Part shown: positions 32,735-44,918 of the stretch, piece after piece
Position numbering within the stretch: position 1 is the first letter of the stretch
How the letters are laid out: every line of letters begins with the position of its first letter
Source: Fonsecaea monophora
Taxonomy: Eukaryota; Ascomycota; Eurotiomycetes; Chaetothyriales; Herpotrichiellaceae
Assembly (NCBI RefSeq): GCF_001642475.1
Contig: NW_019173938.1
Span: 310,001 to 374,000, forward strand
DNA: 64,000 bases
Direction: 5' to 3'
The notes under the pieces: model-generated
Database searches by the model: none
Told to the model about the DNA's origin: nothing
The model's input: the letters and a program-made list of their open reading frames with translations, nothing else
Made by a program: the position numbers and the translations under genes

Positions 32735-33805
32735 ATGGAGATCTTCGGCTTGCTAGGTGAGAGGCTGGGGACGATTGGCAAGGTCGAGAAGAAGGTGGAA
32801 GAGGCGGTGCTTCCTCGATGGAAGAAGGATTTCTTGCAGAAACCCTCCATCTCGGTGCGGAAAGGGATTGCGTGGGTAAGTCTTCATTGAGGCCGCGATG
32901 GTAGACGGTGGACGCGAGTTTCCTGGCTTGTGGCCATCAAAAAGGCAATTTGGTGTGTTTAGGGCATTCAGTCCAACTCGAGATTTGTGTGATGTTGCGA
33001 CCCAAATTGGCCATATTTCTAACTTCATGGCGGCTACGGACAGGGCTACACTCCCCCCTATGAAGACACCGACACGCTCGTCCTGACATCGATCCAATCG
33101 TCCTTCATCGACATCAGATTCCCTGTCAAGCGACAGTTGTCCAAGCCAATAACGTCGGACCCATCCTTCTGGGCCTTCTCCGGAACGTCCCACACGATAT
33201 TTTCTCCGTTCGAGGGCGAAACCGTCTCAATGCCCTACTCCGCGCACAGTGTGTGGAAGCACGACATCGACTCAAAGGGGCCGGGCATCGTCGATGAGGG
33301 GGATTTATTTCTCCTCCCCAACGGCGACTGTATGGAAGTGGGGATGATGCAGAACCCTCGCACGGGCAACGACGAGATGTACAAGGAATACTGGACGGGG
33401 CCACCCACGGGTGTGAATTCAGCAGGGACTGGCCCTGAAAGCTGCGTTGTTGCGAAGACGCACGTCTTGTCAGATGATCGGAAGGGTCAAGACGCAGCCG
33501 GGATCATCATTAGGGTAGGCAATTACTGTCAAGGCATCATGCGCCAGGGCACAGGTGAACAAGGTCAGTCTGAAGAAGGAAATACCGTTCTGGTAGAGAG
33601 ATGGACGCGAAGTGGCGCTGAGACCGAAAGAGACGCTCATGATGCATCAAGCTGGGTCCAGGACTGGCGCAGCAACACGCCCTGCGACAGTGGGATCTTC
33701 ATGCCATGCATGTGGGTATGCGACGGGAGCAGGAAACTCGGAGATGAGATTGTCGTCAAGGGTATCACCTGGAGAATTGTGGAGTTGGATACGACAGGAA
33801 CCTAA
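32735..33805 (+). CDS. hri1: Hri1 family protein
   Basis: Two exons: 32735-32875 and 33044-33805, with a 168-bp phase-0 intron (GTAAGT, TCTAAC, GACAG), 300 aa. Hri1 proteins are two-domain beta-barrel proteins of unclear role; the yeast member interacts with Hrr25 and Sec63-related factors. The family start SISVRKGIAW closes exon 1, and DTLVLTSIQSSFIDIRF opens the barrel in exon 2. FWAFSGTS, VDEGDLFLLPNGD and GIIIRVGNYCQGIMR follow. The first 35 residues (MEIFGLLGERLG...) precede the usual family start, so a shorter protein is possible. The intron is longer than most in this window. Confidence 0.82.
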
Positions 33806-34895
33806 CTCAAGGACCAGACTGGAGAGAGACACGAGAGACTCATGATAATGAATGTAAATGCCGAGAAATGTCGCTTCGCTGTGCGGGAGGGAGGTTTATT
33901 GTCTGTGACAATATGTACTAATTTCGGAGTGGATTGACGACCGGTAATGGACGTCTACCACGAGATACATACTTCCGGAAACAAAGCCAGGCGTACATCC
34001 GTGGACGCGGATACATGCTCACCATCGCAATCGATATACATGTACTCGTACTTGTAGACTCATCCGATGCCACAGGTGGCCACCCAGTGGCTGTGTCATC
34101 CAAGTGGTTTGTTCCCCATCCGTGGATTTCTCCCATTTGATTTGTGGAAGATTTGCGATCCGAGCAACTGATGCCAATCCTGCAGCCGACGGTCACTAGC
34201 GTGCCGAAGATGAGCCGAAAACCAATCATAGCAACGGTGATGATTCTGCGCAATCTCGTCCCTCCAATACCGAAAGAACTTTTCCAATGTCTTCACCTTC
34301 TTCCCTCTCCCGTGTATGTGTCTTGTAACTAAATTCTGCCTCGGTCAGCCCGAAACTCCGTGACTCGACCTGGGGCGTGTCTCTCCGAGGATCCTAGAGA
34401 CCCTTTTATGGAGTTGGTGGGCCTCATCCCGGGACCCAGACTTCACGATTCAGCTCTCCCAAGGTTATGGACATCACATATCCTGTTTGGGGGATACGGC
34501 AGCTACGGGTCTATGATGGTGCCGATCAATGCTCGGGATTCCACCGATGTGTCTGCCTGGTGTAGCAGCCAGGAAGGTATGGGCCGTATGGGAGCCGCGG
34601 GGACTCACTTCTAACTAGACATACAAACATGGCCCTTTCCGTCTGCTATCGACGAATCTCACGTCCGTGAAGTTTCCTTCCCTGACGAGCCGAAGTTCTG
34701 CCATTAGTGTCTCCGTTGACTATTTGTCGAATCATCACTGGGCATTGTCACTATTGGCAGTCCAAAGTTCCATATAATACGTTCCCCTCCCCTGCCGCAT
34801 CTATACAGGTCTACGAATCTTGATTAGCTCCCCATCTATTAGTTGTCATTTTCCATCTTTTGTGCTCTTCCATCATATCCTAGGACACCATCAAA
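33806..34895. other. 1.1-kb spacer before beta-glucosidase
   Basis: No gene recognised. It has short palindromic stretches such as ATACATGTACTCGTACTTGTAG near 34036 and TCCTAGGAC near 34880 close to the beta-glucosidase start. It probably holds a regulated promoter, but no carbon-repression site could be named with confidence. Confidence 0.5.
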
Positions 34896-37505
34896 ATGGG
34901 GTCCTTACCTGTCCAGACCAGTTTCGATGTCGAAGACGTGCTCTCGCAACTGAACACGCCAGAGAAAGTCGCCTTGTTGTCTGGCATTGACTTCTGGCAC
35001 ACCGCTCCCGTACACCGTCTGGGAGTTCCATCGATACGAGTATCCGACGGTCCCAATGGTGTTCGTGGCACTCGGTTCTTTAATGGGGTTCCTGCTGCCT
35101 GTCTTCCTTGTGGTCAGCTACGCTTCATCACCGAGCGCCTTTGTGATGCTGATACCTTACAGGCACTGGACTCGCAGCAACATGGGACACCAAGCTCGTC
35201 GGAAAAGGTGGAGCATTACAGGGTGCTGAGGCCATCGCCAAGGGAGCATCCGTCATTCTCGGCCCGACGACAAACATGCAAAGATCACCGTTGGGCGGTC
35301 GTGGGTTCGAGAGCTTCAGTGAAGACCCATATCTGGCTGGCGCCATGAGTTCTGCAACTATAAACGGCATCCAATCGACCGGCGTTGCTGCTACGATCAA
35401 GCACTATGTCTGCAATGACCAAGAGGACCAGAGACAAGCCATCGACAGCATTCTGACAGAACGAGCCCTACGAGAGATCTACCTGATGCCTTTCATGCTT
35501 GCGCAGAAGGACTCCAAGCCAGATTGCTACATGACTGCTTACAACAGGGTCAATGGCACGCATGCGAGTGAGAACCCACGATTGATCAAGGATGTTCTTC
35601 GTGGCGAATGGGGCTTTGACGGGCTCGTGATGAGCGACTGGTAAGTCCCAGCTTTGTAATACTCGAGACACAAATTTTGACCGAGACAGGTTCGGAACTT
35701 ACTCAACCACCGAGGCGATCAAAGCAGGCCTCGATCTTGAGATGCCCGGTCCTACCTATATCCGTGGACACTTAGTCAACCAAGCTATGGGCTGTGGCAA
35801 GCTTACGCTGCCTGATATCGATGACAGAGTTCGCGAGGTCTTGAAGCTGGTCAAGAAAGTCCAGTCTCTTGGTATCCCAGAAAATGCGCCCGAAACCACG
35901 GTCGACACCCCCGAAACGGCCGCTCTTCTTCGTGCGCTGTCATCTGATGGAATCGTCCTAATGAAGAATGAAAACAACATCCTGCCTTTCAAGAAGGACA
36001 AAACCACTGCCATCATTGGCCCCAATGCGGCTTATGCAGCCTATTGTGGTGGTGGGTCAGCTTCACTGTTGCCATACTATGCTATCAGTCCCCTCGATGG
36101 AATTCGAAAACAAGTGCCAGACGCGAAGTATGCTCTCGGTGCACCGGGCTGGAAAGCGTTACCGCTCATGACCCGCTTAACCAAGACCAAGAAGAGTGAA
36201 AATGGCTTGACGATGAGGGTCTTCCTGGAACCCGCATCCGTGACGAATCGCAAGGCAATTGATGAGGTGCTTGTGAACAAGTCAGACATCCTTCTGGTCG
36301 ATTACAAACACCCTCTTATCAAGTCATCTCTCTATTGGCTCGAATTAGATGGCACTTTCACCCCTGAAGAGACGACCGACTACGACTTCAGTCTGTGCTG
36401 CGCCGGCACGGGAAAAGTCTTTGTGAACGGAAAATGTGTTGTCGATAACGAGACCCATCAACGGCCGGGTAACTCGTTCTTCGGTGCCGGTACCGCAGAG
36501 GAGATTGGAAGAATGGCGCTAGAAAAGGGACAGACATACGACATCAAAGTGACCTTCGGCACACTTCCAACCATGACTTTCAGTAGCCCCGGTACGACTG
36601 GATTTGGCGCTGGCGGGCTGAGGGTGGGACTTGAGCGCAAAGCTGAAATCAAGACAGAAGTTGAAAAAGCCGTTGAGCTTGCCAAAGAGGTCGACCAAGT
36701 GATCCTGTGTGTTGGTCTGAATGGTGAATGGGAGTCCGAAGGCTACGACCGGACAGATATGGACCTGCCACCTGGCAGTGACGAGCTCGTCAAGGCAGTT
36801 CTCGCCGTCAATCCCAACACGGCTATTGTCATCCAATCTGGAACACCCGTCACAATGCCCTGGCTGAAGGATGCTCCTGCTGTTCTCCAAGCTTGGTACG
36901 GCGGCAACGAGACAGGCAATGCTATTGCAGATGTTGTCTTTGGCAACACTAATCCCAGCGGCAAATTGCCCCTAAGCTTCCCAATCAAGAACGAAGACAA
37001 CCCGGCTTTCCTCAACTACAAATCCGAACGTAATCGAGCCATCTATGGGGAAGATGTATATGTCGGATACCGGTTCTATGAAAAGACTAAGAAGGAAGTC
37101 GCCTTTCCTTTCGGCCACGGTCTCAGTTACACCACCTTTAAGATCAAGGATGTATCTGTCAGTGACGACGATGTTGAGCTCGTGGTATCTGCTACGGTTT
37201 CAAACACTGGCGAGTTGGACGGTGCGCAAGTAGTCCAAGTTTACGTTGCTCAGCAAAACCCGAGCATCAATAGACCTCCCAAGGAATTGAAGGGCTTCAC
37301 CAAGGTCTTTGTGAAGGCTGGCGAGAGCGAGAAGGTTGAGATTGTGATTTCCAAGAAGTACGCCACCAGCTTCTGGGATGAGGCGAGGGATGCGTGGGTG
37401 ATGGAGAAAGATGCCTTTGATGTGCTGGTGGGTGATTCCAGTGCCAATACACCGCTGAAGGCTCAGATTCGCGTCAAGCGGACAGCTTGGTGGAGAGGTT
37501 TGTAG
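34896..37505 (+). CDS. GH3 beta-glucosidase with PA14 insert, no signal peptide
   Basis: Three exons: 34896-35112, 35163-35640 and 35690-37505, with introns of 50 and 49 bp (836 aa). It should release glucose from the non-reducing end of beta-glucosides. Domains in order: GH3 N-terminal barrel ([10 protein letters not shown] near residue 50, [24 protein letters not shown]) with the nucleophile Asp231 in VMSDW, whose Trp codon is split by intron 2. Then the GH3 C-terminal sandwich interrupted by a PA14 domain (about residues 400-560, [19 protein letters not shown]), then a fibronectin-III-like end ([12 protein letters not shown]...). No signal peptide is seen, so it is probably intracellular, like the fungal bglH/I group. 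Specificity within beta-glycosides is not fixed by sequence. Confidence 0.92.
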
Positions 37506-38086
37506 ACGGTCGTCCGTCTTTGATGTCCTTTACGTTTCCGTCCAGAGTTGGTGATACCCTCTCCTTGGGTGGCTGGTATTGACGAGGTGTCTGGGTGGCG
37601 GTTACGGCGCCTCCATGTGTTACAACATATTTATGACTCATGAGTACCTACCTCCATAGACAATGAACACATGAATTTGTATTAACGGCTTGTATACGCG
37701 TACGAGGTAAATGGCGTTGAATCCGAGGTATTATTGCATATCTAAGTACCGATATATACACACACACGCCAAGAGCCGTGCCATCATCGTCCTCGTCACC
37801 TCGAGACCCGAATCCCACTCAACTGTTGCCTCCATACAAACATCGAGAAAGGCACCTCTCGTCTCAAAACCTTGGAAAAAAGTTTCAACCTTAACCTCAA
37901 CCTCAACCTCAACCTCAGTCTCCATGACTTGACCTCGATTACGATCTGATTATGCTTGCGATTATGATCTAATTCTGAATCCACACGTGAACAATCCCCA
38001 TACATCCCCAAGGGGGAAGGGAACCAGGGGCGTCCGCTTCCTCACCGCTTCTGGGCACAAGATTTTCTTTTCTTCCTACAGAGGCG
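37506..38086. other. tandem spacer with short repeats
   Basis: 581 bp. It contains a copy of GTACGAGGTA (37700-37709), a CA run (37757-37766) and a hexamer array of AACCTC units near 37890-37917. No gene. Confidence 0.6.
37890..37917 (+). repeat. AACCTC hexamer microsatellite
   Basis: Four near-perfect AACCTC units preceded by a variant AACCTT. The array lies about 170 bases before the RCC1-like start codon and does not code for anything recognised. Confidence 0.85.
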
Positions 38087-39388
38087 ATGGCGACGGCGAA
38101 GATGCCCGTCATGTACGCGTTCGGCTCCAACGGCTCTGGACAGCTCGGGGTCGGACATACTAGAGACGTCGTGCGGCCGGAGCGGTGTCTCTTTTCCTTC
38201 AAGCAGCGGCAGCGGCAGAGTCGAAGGGGCGATGGGACTGAGGTATCACATCTAGATTCGCATTCAGATGCAGATGGGATCGGACATGGATACGGGAGCT
38301 CGAACTCTGAGGCGCTGCCGGTGACAGCTCAGGCACTGAGTGTCAAAAAGATTGTCGCGGGCGGAAACCACAGTCTCGTCCTCACGACGGATGGACGGTT
38401 GTTTGTGGCCGGGAAATCAGGGTTGACTTCTGACGACCCGGGCGCCGAACGCGAGTCTACATCCAATGCAGTTTTTGAAGAGGTCACCAGGCATATCCTC
38501 TCCTCTTCAGCGGCATCGTCAGACACCGGTAGACGATGTAATGGGGTCATCACTGATGCTGCTGCCACCTGGGACGCTTCCTTCGCGGTCCTGGGTTCCA
38601 AGATCATCGTGGGTTGGGGGACCGGGACAAAAGGCGAGCTCGGGTTAGGTCCCAAGATGACTTCTACGGGTAGTCAGGTCAGGGAGATCTTCGACGCTGG
38701 CTCAGTTACCCGTCGTGGCGAAGCTATCGACATCATTGACATTGTGGGTTCCCTAGCGCACGTCGTTGTCCTCCTTGCAAGCGGGCAGGTCTACGGATGG
38801 GGAAGTTGTCGAAAAGGCCAGCTCGGAGAACAGTTCAAGACGGAGAAGATTCTCTGGTCTCCCCGAAACATTGGTTTAGGGATTCACGGAGAGGATCTCC
38901 TGCCTTGGGTTCCGGAGAAAGTGGTCCTCGGTAGGGAGTACACAGTCTTCATCAAGGCAGGCAAGGAGCCGGCGACCTGGGGAGATACCAGGGTTTTCGA
39001 CGGCAGGGGTCCCGGTCTAATATCTCGAGCAGATGATGTGGTCACTTCCGGTTGGAGTTCGATTCACATCCTCTCGCGAGCACGGCCTGACCAGCTGCAG
39101 AGTGCAGGCAGAAATAACCACGGCCAACTTCCTCCCTCTACGCTTCCGGCTGTCAAAAACGTGGCAGCGGGAAGTGAGCACTGCATCGCCCTCACCATGG
39201 ACAACCAAGTCATCGCCTGGGGATGGGGTGAGCATGGCAATTGTGGCGAGACGCTGGACGACAGAGGAAATGTGATTGACCGGTACAATCTGATTCCGCT
39301 GCCGACGCCTGACGAGGACATTGTCGCGAAGAACGTGGCTGCAGGCTGTGCCACGAGTTTCGTGGTTTGCGGGATGAAAGACGGGTGA
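38087..39388 (+). CDS. RCC1-repeat protein (Ats1-like), 433 aa
   Basis: Single exon. It holds degenerate RCC1/BLIP-II-type propeller repeats: MYAFGSNGSGQLGVGH at the start, VAGGNHSLVLTTDGRLFVAG (about residues 88-107), IIVGWGTGTKGELGLG, VYGWGSCRKGQLG and VAAGSEHCIALTMDNQVIAWGWGEHGNCGE near the end. These resemble yeast Ats1 and fungal alpha-tubulin-suppressor-like proteins rather than the Ran exchange factor. A low-complexity insert (residues about 38-75) breaks the first blade. The stop codon lies only 19 bases from the stop of Rad9 on the other strand, so their mRNAs must overlap at the 3' ends. Confidence 0.8.
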   Translation: MATAKMPVMYAFGSNGSGQLGVGHTRDVVRPERCLFSFKQRQRQSRRGDGTEVSHLDSHSDADGIGHGYGSSNSEALPVTAQALSVKKIVAGGNHSLVLTTDGRLFVAGKSGLTSDDPGAERESTSNAVFEEVTRHILSSSAASSDTGRRCNGVITDAAATWDASFAVLGSKIIVGWGTGTKGELGLGPKMTSTGSQVREIFDAGSVTRRGEAIDIIDIVGSLAHVVVLLASGQVYGWGSCRKGQLGEQFKTEKILWSPRNIGLGIHGEDLLPWVPEKVVLGREYTVFIKAGKEPATWGDTRVFDGRGPGLISRADDVVTSGWSSIHILSRARPDQLQSAGRNNHGQLPPSTLPAVKNVAAGSEHCIALTMDNQVIAWGWGEHGNCGETLDDRGNVIDRYNLIPLPTPDEDIVAKNVAAGCATSFVVCGMKDG

Positions 39389-39407
39389 GTCTTAACAGTC
39401 GCTTCGG

Positions 39408-40984
39408 TCAGTCAAAAATCCCCTTTACTTGCGAAAGTCGCTGAGTCGGAGCAATCTCTGCTGGAAAACGTGACCTCGTCAGAGTCGTCCGCTCTTGCTG
39501 CTCTTGCTCCCTTGTCGAGATAAAAGAATGGAACTCGGAATCGCGAATGCGCCGCGACGAGTTTGATGCCGACGCAGCGTTGTCGGCGTTTTCGTCCCAC
39601 GTCACAATGTCCGGCTCCTCTTCAAAGTTAGGTTCGTCCCATTGGTGGTCGTCGTCATCCGCCGGGATGAAGAGACTGTGTGGGTCGATGCTCATGGAAG
39701 GCGCGGGTGCTGCAGCAAGCCCAGGAGCAGAGTCTCCTGAATCTGCCTGTTCAGATGTTGTCTGTGCAGGCTGATCTCGATTGTGCAAAGAGCTGCGTGC
39801 TGGAGGCGGCATTCTGGTATCTGCACTTCTTGGAGGGCGAGAATTGAACGACGAGGTTTGTGAGGCGAGAGTTGGTGCTTCAGGAGGTCGAGACGAAGGG
39901 CGCATGGATAGATCGCGAGCCGGTGTTGTCGCAACGGATGTGCTACTTGGGACATTTGCCGAGCGTCTTGTCATGATTGTGAATTCTGCTTGGAGGCCAT
40001 TTTCGCCGTAACTGATCTGCAGAGGTCGGTTGCTTCGCGAATACCTTGCGGTCACTTGTGAATGCATCGTCTCGGCGTGTGTTACGATGGCGCGGAAGTC
40101 TCTGACCATAGTACCAATGTGTAACCCTTCTTGAACGTTGAAGTCGCTGAAATCTTTTCGCTCCAGTGCCACAGAGGTATGCATGGGCTGCTTGAGGATT
40201 TCTGTACAACACAATTAATGAGAAGCGACGACAGTGGATTAGGGTCAATACCTCTTCCAGCTTGAATCTTCTCCGTATAACTCGTAAACGTGACTTTGCC
40301 GTTCTGAAAATACCAATCGAGCTGATCGGTTTTGGGGCCAAAGTATTCCACTATGTCCCGCAGTGTCCGTGACGATATCGACCAGTAGTTGGTCGACCCG
40401 ACCTTATCAAAGGCCGCCTGGAGGATTTCCCCGGGCTCGTAGAGCAGGCGATATGTCTTGACGACACCCTGCCGGCAATTCAAACGAAACACTAGTCGAC
40501 ATTCTGCCTGGTCTGGATTGGCCTGGAGCTCGCAGTCGCAAGTCTCCAGAGCGGTGTCCTTGTCTCGTTGGTCGCCCAGGCGACGCTTGAAGATGGACAG
40601 CAGCGCCTGACTTGTTTCAGAGGTGTCTATCCAAGAGAATAAGGTAAGAGACTTACCCGTATTTGAAGCTTGCAGGACCATTTCTTTGGCAATGCAGACC
40701 CTGTGGGGGTCCGCGGGCCTGGAGAAAAGTGGTATTTAGCGAAGAAGGACGAACTGAGGGTGAACGCCGCATGAGCAGTGTTGGAAACATTCAGACTCGC
40801 AAGTCGAAACTTCACCCCAAGGACATTAGTCGATTGCCATGACTTTGTTTGCAGCCAAGGCGGGACTCACAAACTGAGGTGTCGCCTCGATGGAAACATC
40901 CTCGTCAAATTTTGCCAGGCAGGTGAGCAAATCATGGAAATATGTCGCCCCAGAAGGAGCCACAGTGAACACCAGAGTTGGCAT
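39408..40984 (-). CDS. rad9: DNA damage checkpoint clamp subunit Rad9
   Basis: Four exons: 40984-40871, 40809-40657, 40606-40252 and 40201-39408 (471 aa). Introns are 61, 50 and 50 bp. Rad9 is the PCNA-like subunit of the 9-1-1 clamp that is loaded at damaged DNA and activates the ATR-type kinase. The PCNA-like part spans about residues 1-290: YFHDLLTCLAKFDEDVSIEA, WSCKLQIRALLSIFKR (joined across intron 2), then GPKTDQLDWYFQNGKVTFTSY. The C-terminal tail is Ser/Pro-rich, disordered and acidic (DDDDHQWDEPNFEEEPDIVTWDE), where phosphorylation recruits the TopBP1 partner. It is convergent with the RCC1-like gene and divergent from the F-box gene. Confidence 0.9.
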
Positions 40985-41345
40985 GAGTGTGTAGACGCAG
41001 TTTCGGCTGGTGGATGAGGGACGAGGGTGAGGGGAGGCACCGGGAGACGAAGACGCAGGTAGACGCGGGTCGACGCGTAAAGGAGACACAGAGGGTGAAA
41101 GGTGATGTCATTTCAAAACTCGACTTTCGAGACTAGAATGAGCAACGAGTCTCCAATGTACACAGCTTCTCACATATCAATGTTTCTCGCCAGTGCAGTC
41201 TCTTTATCAAGGATGATTTCCTAGCGTCATCTACTCCCGGGACTTCTCTCTCGATAAGCCTTCTCTACCACCTTCATCAAACTCCTCTCTTGGATATCGC
41301 TATCGCGTGCCCTGGTTGTTGGATATAAGGGATAACACCATCACC
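40985..41345. promoter_or_regulatory. divergent promoter, Rad9 / F-box protein, with MCB-like ACGCGT
   Basis: 361 bp between divergent starts. An ACGCGT hexamer (41073-41078) lies about 90 bases upstream of the Rad9 start, with related GACGCG and GACGCAG sequences beside it. ACGCGT is the MluI cell-cycle box bound by MBF at G1/S genes in yeasts, so Rad9 could be cell-cycle regulated. This is inference from one hexamer. Confidence 0.4.
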
Positions 41346-43076
41346 ATGTCTGCATATCGGGGCACCGTTCTCCCCGATGAAATCCTGTCCTTGATATGCG
41401 AGGAGCTGGGAAATGAGAGGGAATTCGGCTCGCTCTACACATGCGCACTGAGTTCAAAGTCATTCGCAGACCCAGCGCTTCGGACAATGTACCAGTGAGT
41501 TTTGCTGGCCACTAGTTTACTCCTTTCTGTACATGTTCGTGGTGATTGACGTGTCCGCAGACTACACCAGCATTCTCCGGCCTTCGAGCAGAGAGACGAC
41601 CTGGATGTCCGGCAAAGGCCGACCGACTTCGCGACCAAGGCCGCGGAACAGGCACAGTTCTATCGCAAATGGACCGTATTATGGCGCTCCATCACTCTCT
41701 CGAGTCTCGACGACCACACGACTTACAAACCCTACTGTCGATACATCAAAACCCTGGATTTCCGCAACCTGTCGCTGATGCTGGAAGACCCCAAGTTCAC
41801 CGGTCCCGTTCGAAAGCAGTTCTTTGCTGGGAAACTCCAGCCTTTCCACTTCCCCAAGACGGAATACAAGAGGCAGGTAGTGGACGTCGTTGCCACGGTC
41901 AATGCAATCGGAGATGCGGTGACCACGAAGACGACGCTGTTAGAGGAGATTGACGGCCATATCAGCCCCGGGTTCCTGCCAAGGTGGATATCTCGCTCCC
42001 CAAAGCTTCAGACTATGGTGCTCTGGAAAGGTGATGCGCTGGTCAACGGCGCCGGAGCCGCAATCGCCGAGCACTGCGATAATTTCCACAGCTTGACGTT
42101 ACGCGAGTGGGAGTCTCCAGACGCAGACGAGGCATTTGCAACTTTTCTGAACGAGCTCAAGCCGGACACGCTAAGTTACTTTGAAATGATCAGCAACAAT
42201 AATCTTGGAAAGAGATCTTTTCAAGCACTCGGACGGCACAAAACACTACAACAACTGGATCTGGGAAGTCTGAATCAAGATGCTGTACGGAATCTGAATG
42301 CGCTCAGGGACTGCACCGAGATCCAGGCGCTTAAGCTCGAAGACAAATATGGCAATGTCCAGCTGGAGCTCCGAAACAACGATGTATTTCTAGAAGTCGT
42401 TGATTGGCTAAGCTCTTGCAGGACTCTTAGCGAACTCTCTCTGAAGAAATTCTTTGATGGACCCGCGTTGCTCTCGAGAGTATTGTGTTCGCCTAATGTG
42501 AGGCTGACCAGGTTATCCCTCGAGGGATATACCGTACGCCACACCAATTCTCAGTTATTCCACACTGCACTGGCTGAGCAGAGGTCCCTTGAGTCAGTAT
42601 GGCTTAAGGGAATTGGTGAAGACACGATGCCCGACGATCTCTCACTTATGGTCGAAGGCTTGTGTAACTTGACGAATTTGAAAGAACTTGTCCTGAAAGA
42701 TGTCTCGGATGAGTTTTCGGAGGAGCACATCATTTCTCTGGCTGTGAGCCTGCCACTTCTTGAAGACTTCTGGACAAGTGGTGGAGAAGTGTCGGCGGAC
42801 ATCCTCCAACCTCTTGCGAACCTCAAGTACTTGAAGAATCTCACACTGTACGCCATGACTCGGTTTACCTTGAGTGCGATCATGGAGTTCTTGATGAGTC
42901 TTGATCCCGAGAGGCAGAAAGGGTTCAACCTGTCGCTGATGGCTGTGGATCCCGACTATGATTTGGCAGAGGAAAGTCAGGAGATGATCCGTGAGTACAT
43001 GCGAGCAAACCTTGATGGCAGATTCGACTTTGTCTTGTGGCGTGATGCGGAGCCAAGCGACAGTGAGGAAGATTGA
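41346..43076 (+). CDS. F-box protein with leucine-rich-repeat-like region, 554 aa
   Basis: Two exons: 41346-41494 and 41561-43076, with a 66-bp intron (GTGAGT...CCGCAG) splitting a Gln codon. The N-terminus is an F-box (LPDEILSLICEELGNEREFGSLYTCALSSKSF, residues about 9-41) that would bind Skp1 in an SCF ubiquitin ligase. The rest has irregular leucine-rich repeats (LQTMVLWKG, FHSLTLREWE, LQQLDLGSL, LSELSLKKF, LTRLSLEGY, LKELVLKDV), the probable substrate-binding arc. The C-terminus is acidic (EPSDSEED). The substrate is unknown. Start: ATG at 41346 with an ACC context, fitting the F-box at the extreme N-terminus. Confidence 0.83.
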
Positions 43077-43338
43077 TTGGCATTGGGTTCTGTGAGTCCG
43101 CCAAGTCTGCATGAACCATGCACTTCTGAGAAAGCACAATCTTCCACTATTTGGTTAGGTGGATTGCGTGCCACTCATGTACCTGACTGATGGGTCGTTG
43201 GGTATGGCATGGGGCCAGGCTGTTCCCTCAGGGGAGAGCTGCCACAGAGTTCCAGGTACAGATTCTGTGGCCGACCATGAGATTGGGTGATTGAGCGTCA
43301 GCAAGCGCTTCAGTTGGATTATGGCAGGGCTCCTTATT

Positions 43339-44918
43339 TCAGAGTCCTGCCAGCTCTTCCGATACTGGAGCTAGCTTTTCCGTGGATAACCTGTCTTTGC
43401 CGAGAGCATCATCCAGCACCTGACAGAAGTGGAAAACATCGGTGAAGGTGTTGTACAAGGGTGCGGGAGCAACTCGAATGACATCCGGTTTTCTCTCGTC
43501 CACAATGACACCTTCACGTTCGAGATGATGGAGGACTCCATCGAGTAAGCCGGGTGCCAGTCGGATGCTTAGCTGGGCGCCTCGATCTTTCGCGTCTCTA
43601 ACTGTGATGATGTCGAATTTCCCTGGCTTTCTGATCGCGATGTCGTCCAAGAGGTGCTCCAAGTAGTTGGTTAAGCGCACAGACTTCTCCCGCAGATCCT
43701 TCATGGATGTTTCGTTGAAGATTTGTAACGAGGCAACGACGGCTGCGAGGTCGAGCGCGCTTGGATTGGATACCTGGTACCCCGCGGCACCTGGTCGAGG
43801 GAGGAATTCTTCATAGATCAAATCAGCTGAGGACTGTAGACCATAATACCTCCAACTTACTGTTTGTCATTTGGAATCTGCTGGATTTATCATCTCCCCA
43901 CCATCCGGTCAAGCGCGGCCAGTACTTGTGAGTCGGACTTTTCATGTCGACTTTGCCAAACTTCTCGTTGATGAAGATGCCAGCCATTGCTCCCGGCCCT
44001 GAATTGAGATACTTGTAACTACACCAAGCGGCAAAGTCGACGTTCCAATCATGCAGCTTGAGGTCAACATTGCCAGCGGCATGTGCCAGGTCCCAGCCAA
44101 TCATGATGCCGTGCGAGTGAGCATGGGCTGTGATACGAGGGATGTCGAAATATTGACCGGTATAGAATTGTATGCCTGGTAGGAGGATCAAGGCAAGCTC
44201 TGAGCTATGCTCGTCGATCGCTCGAAGGATTTGGTCAGTGGACAAGGTGGGGAATCTGTCATAGACAGGTTCTAACAAAACCATTGCTTCTGCCGGGTCA
44301 AGGCCATGATGGATGATTTGCGACTCAACTGCATACTGAAACTGTTGTCAGCAGTGCTTGTGTAGACCTCCAGAAGAACCTGGTCCTACTCACATGATCG
44401 CTTGGAAAGGCTTTACCCTCAAGCAGGATCTTCCACCTTCCCTCGCCCTTCTTGCTGGGGCGGTAGAAACTTGACATGAGGAGATGCAGGTTTGCCGTCA
44501 AGGAACCCATGACTGCCACTTCCGACTCAAGGGCACCCACGATCGGGGCCATGAGTTTCGCGGCATGGTCATCGATGTGCAAGAACGGTGCAAGGGGAGA
44601 GTCTGAATGCTCGACGAAATGCCCCAAAACGCCTTTTGTGCGCCACTGTGTGAGGAACGAGTTGACCAGATTCGCGGTCCTGACGGGCTGAAGGCCGAGC
44701 GAGTTGCCGCACAGATACGTGCAGGGCTGAGAGGGTCCTTCTCCAGGCGATTTAGACAGCGTTGGCCTATTCAGATCTGCCCGAGTCGGTATGTGAAACT
44801 CTGACCGAAAATGAGATAGCGGATCTCTAGCATCAAGAGAGAGGGCAAAGTCTGGGGAAAATGGATCGCCGGGTTCTTTCATAGAGTAGAGGTCACGGGG
44901 TATGTCTGCTGTAGACAT
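43339..44918 (-). CDS. bna5: kynureninase
   Basis: Three exons: 44918-44394, 44335-43861 and 43808-43339 (489 aa). Introns are 58 and 52 bp. It is a PLP enzyme that cleaves kynurenine and 3-hydroxykynurenine to anthranilate or 3-hydroxyanthranilate plus alanine, in tryptophan breakdown and de novo NAD synthesis. Family blocks: [34 protein letters not shown] (joined across intron 1), [18 protein letters not shown], and the PLP lysine Lys283 in [36 protein letters not shown] is restored only when intron 2 is removed. Length is normal. No other kynurenine-pathway gene is nearby. Confidence 0.94.

Noticed and set aside
39385..39521. Possible extra exon of the RCC1-like gene: GTGAGT overlaps its stop codon, and a downstream frame stays open to about 39521.
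   Set aside because: The only acceptor that keeps this frame gives a 27-bp intron, below the usual fungal minimum, and the frame runs antisense to the Rad9 C-terminus.
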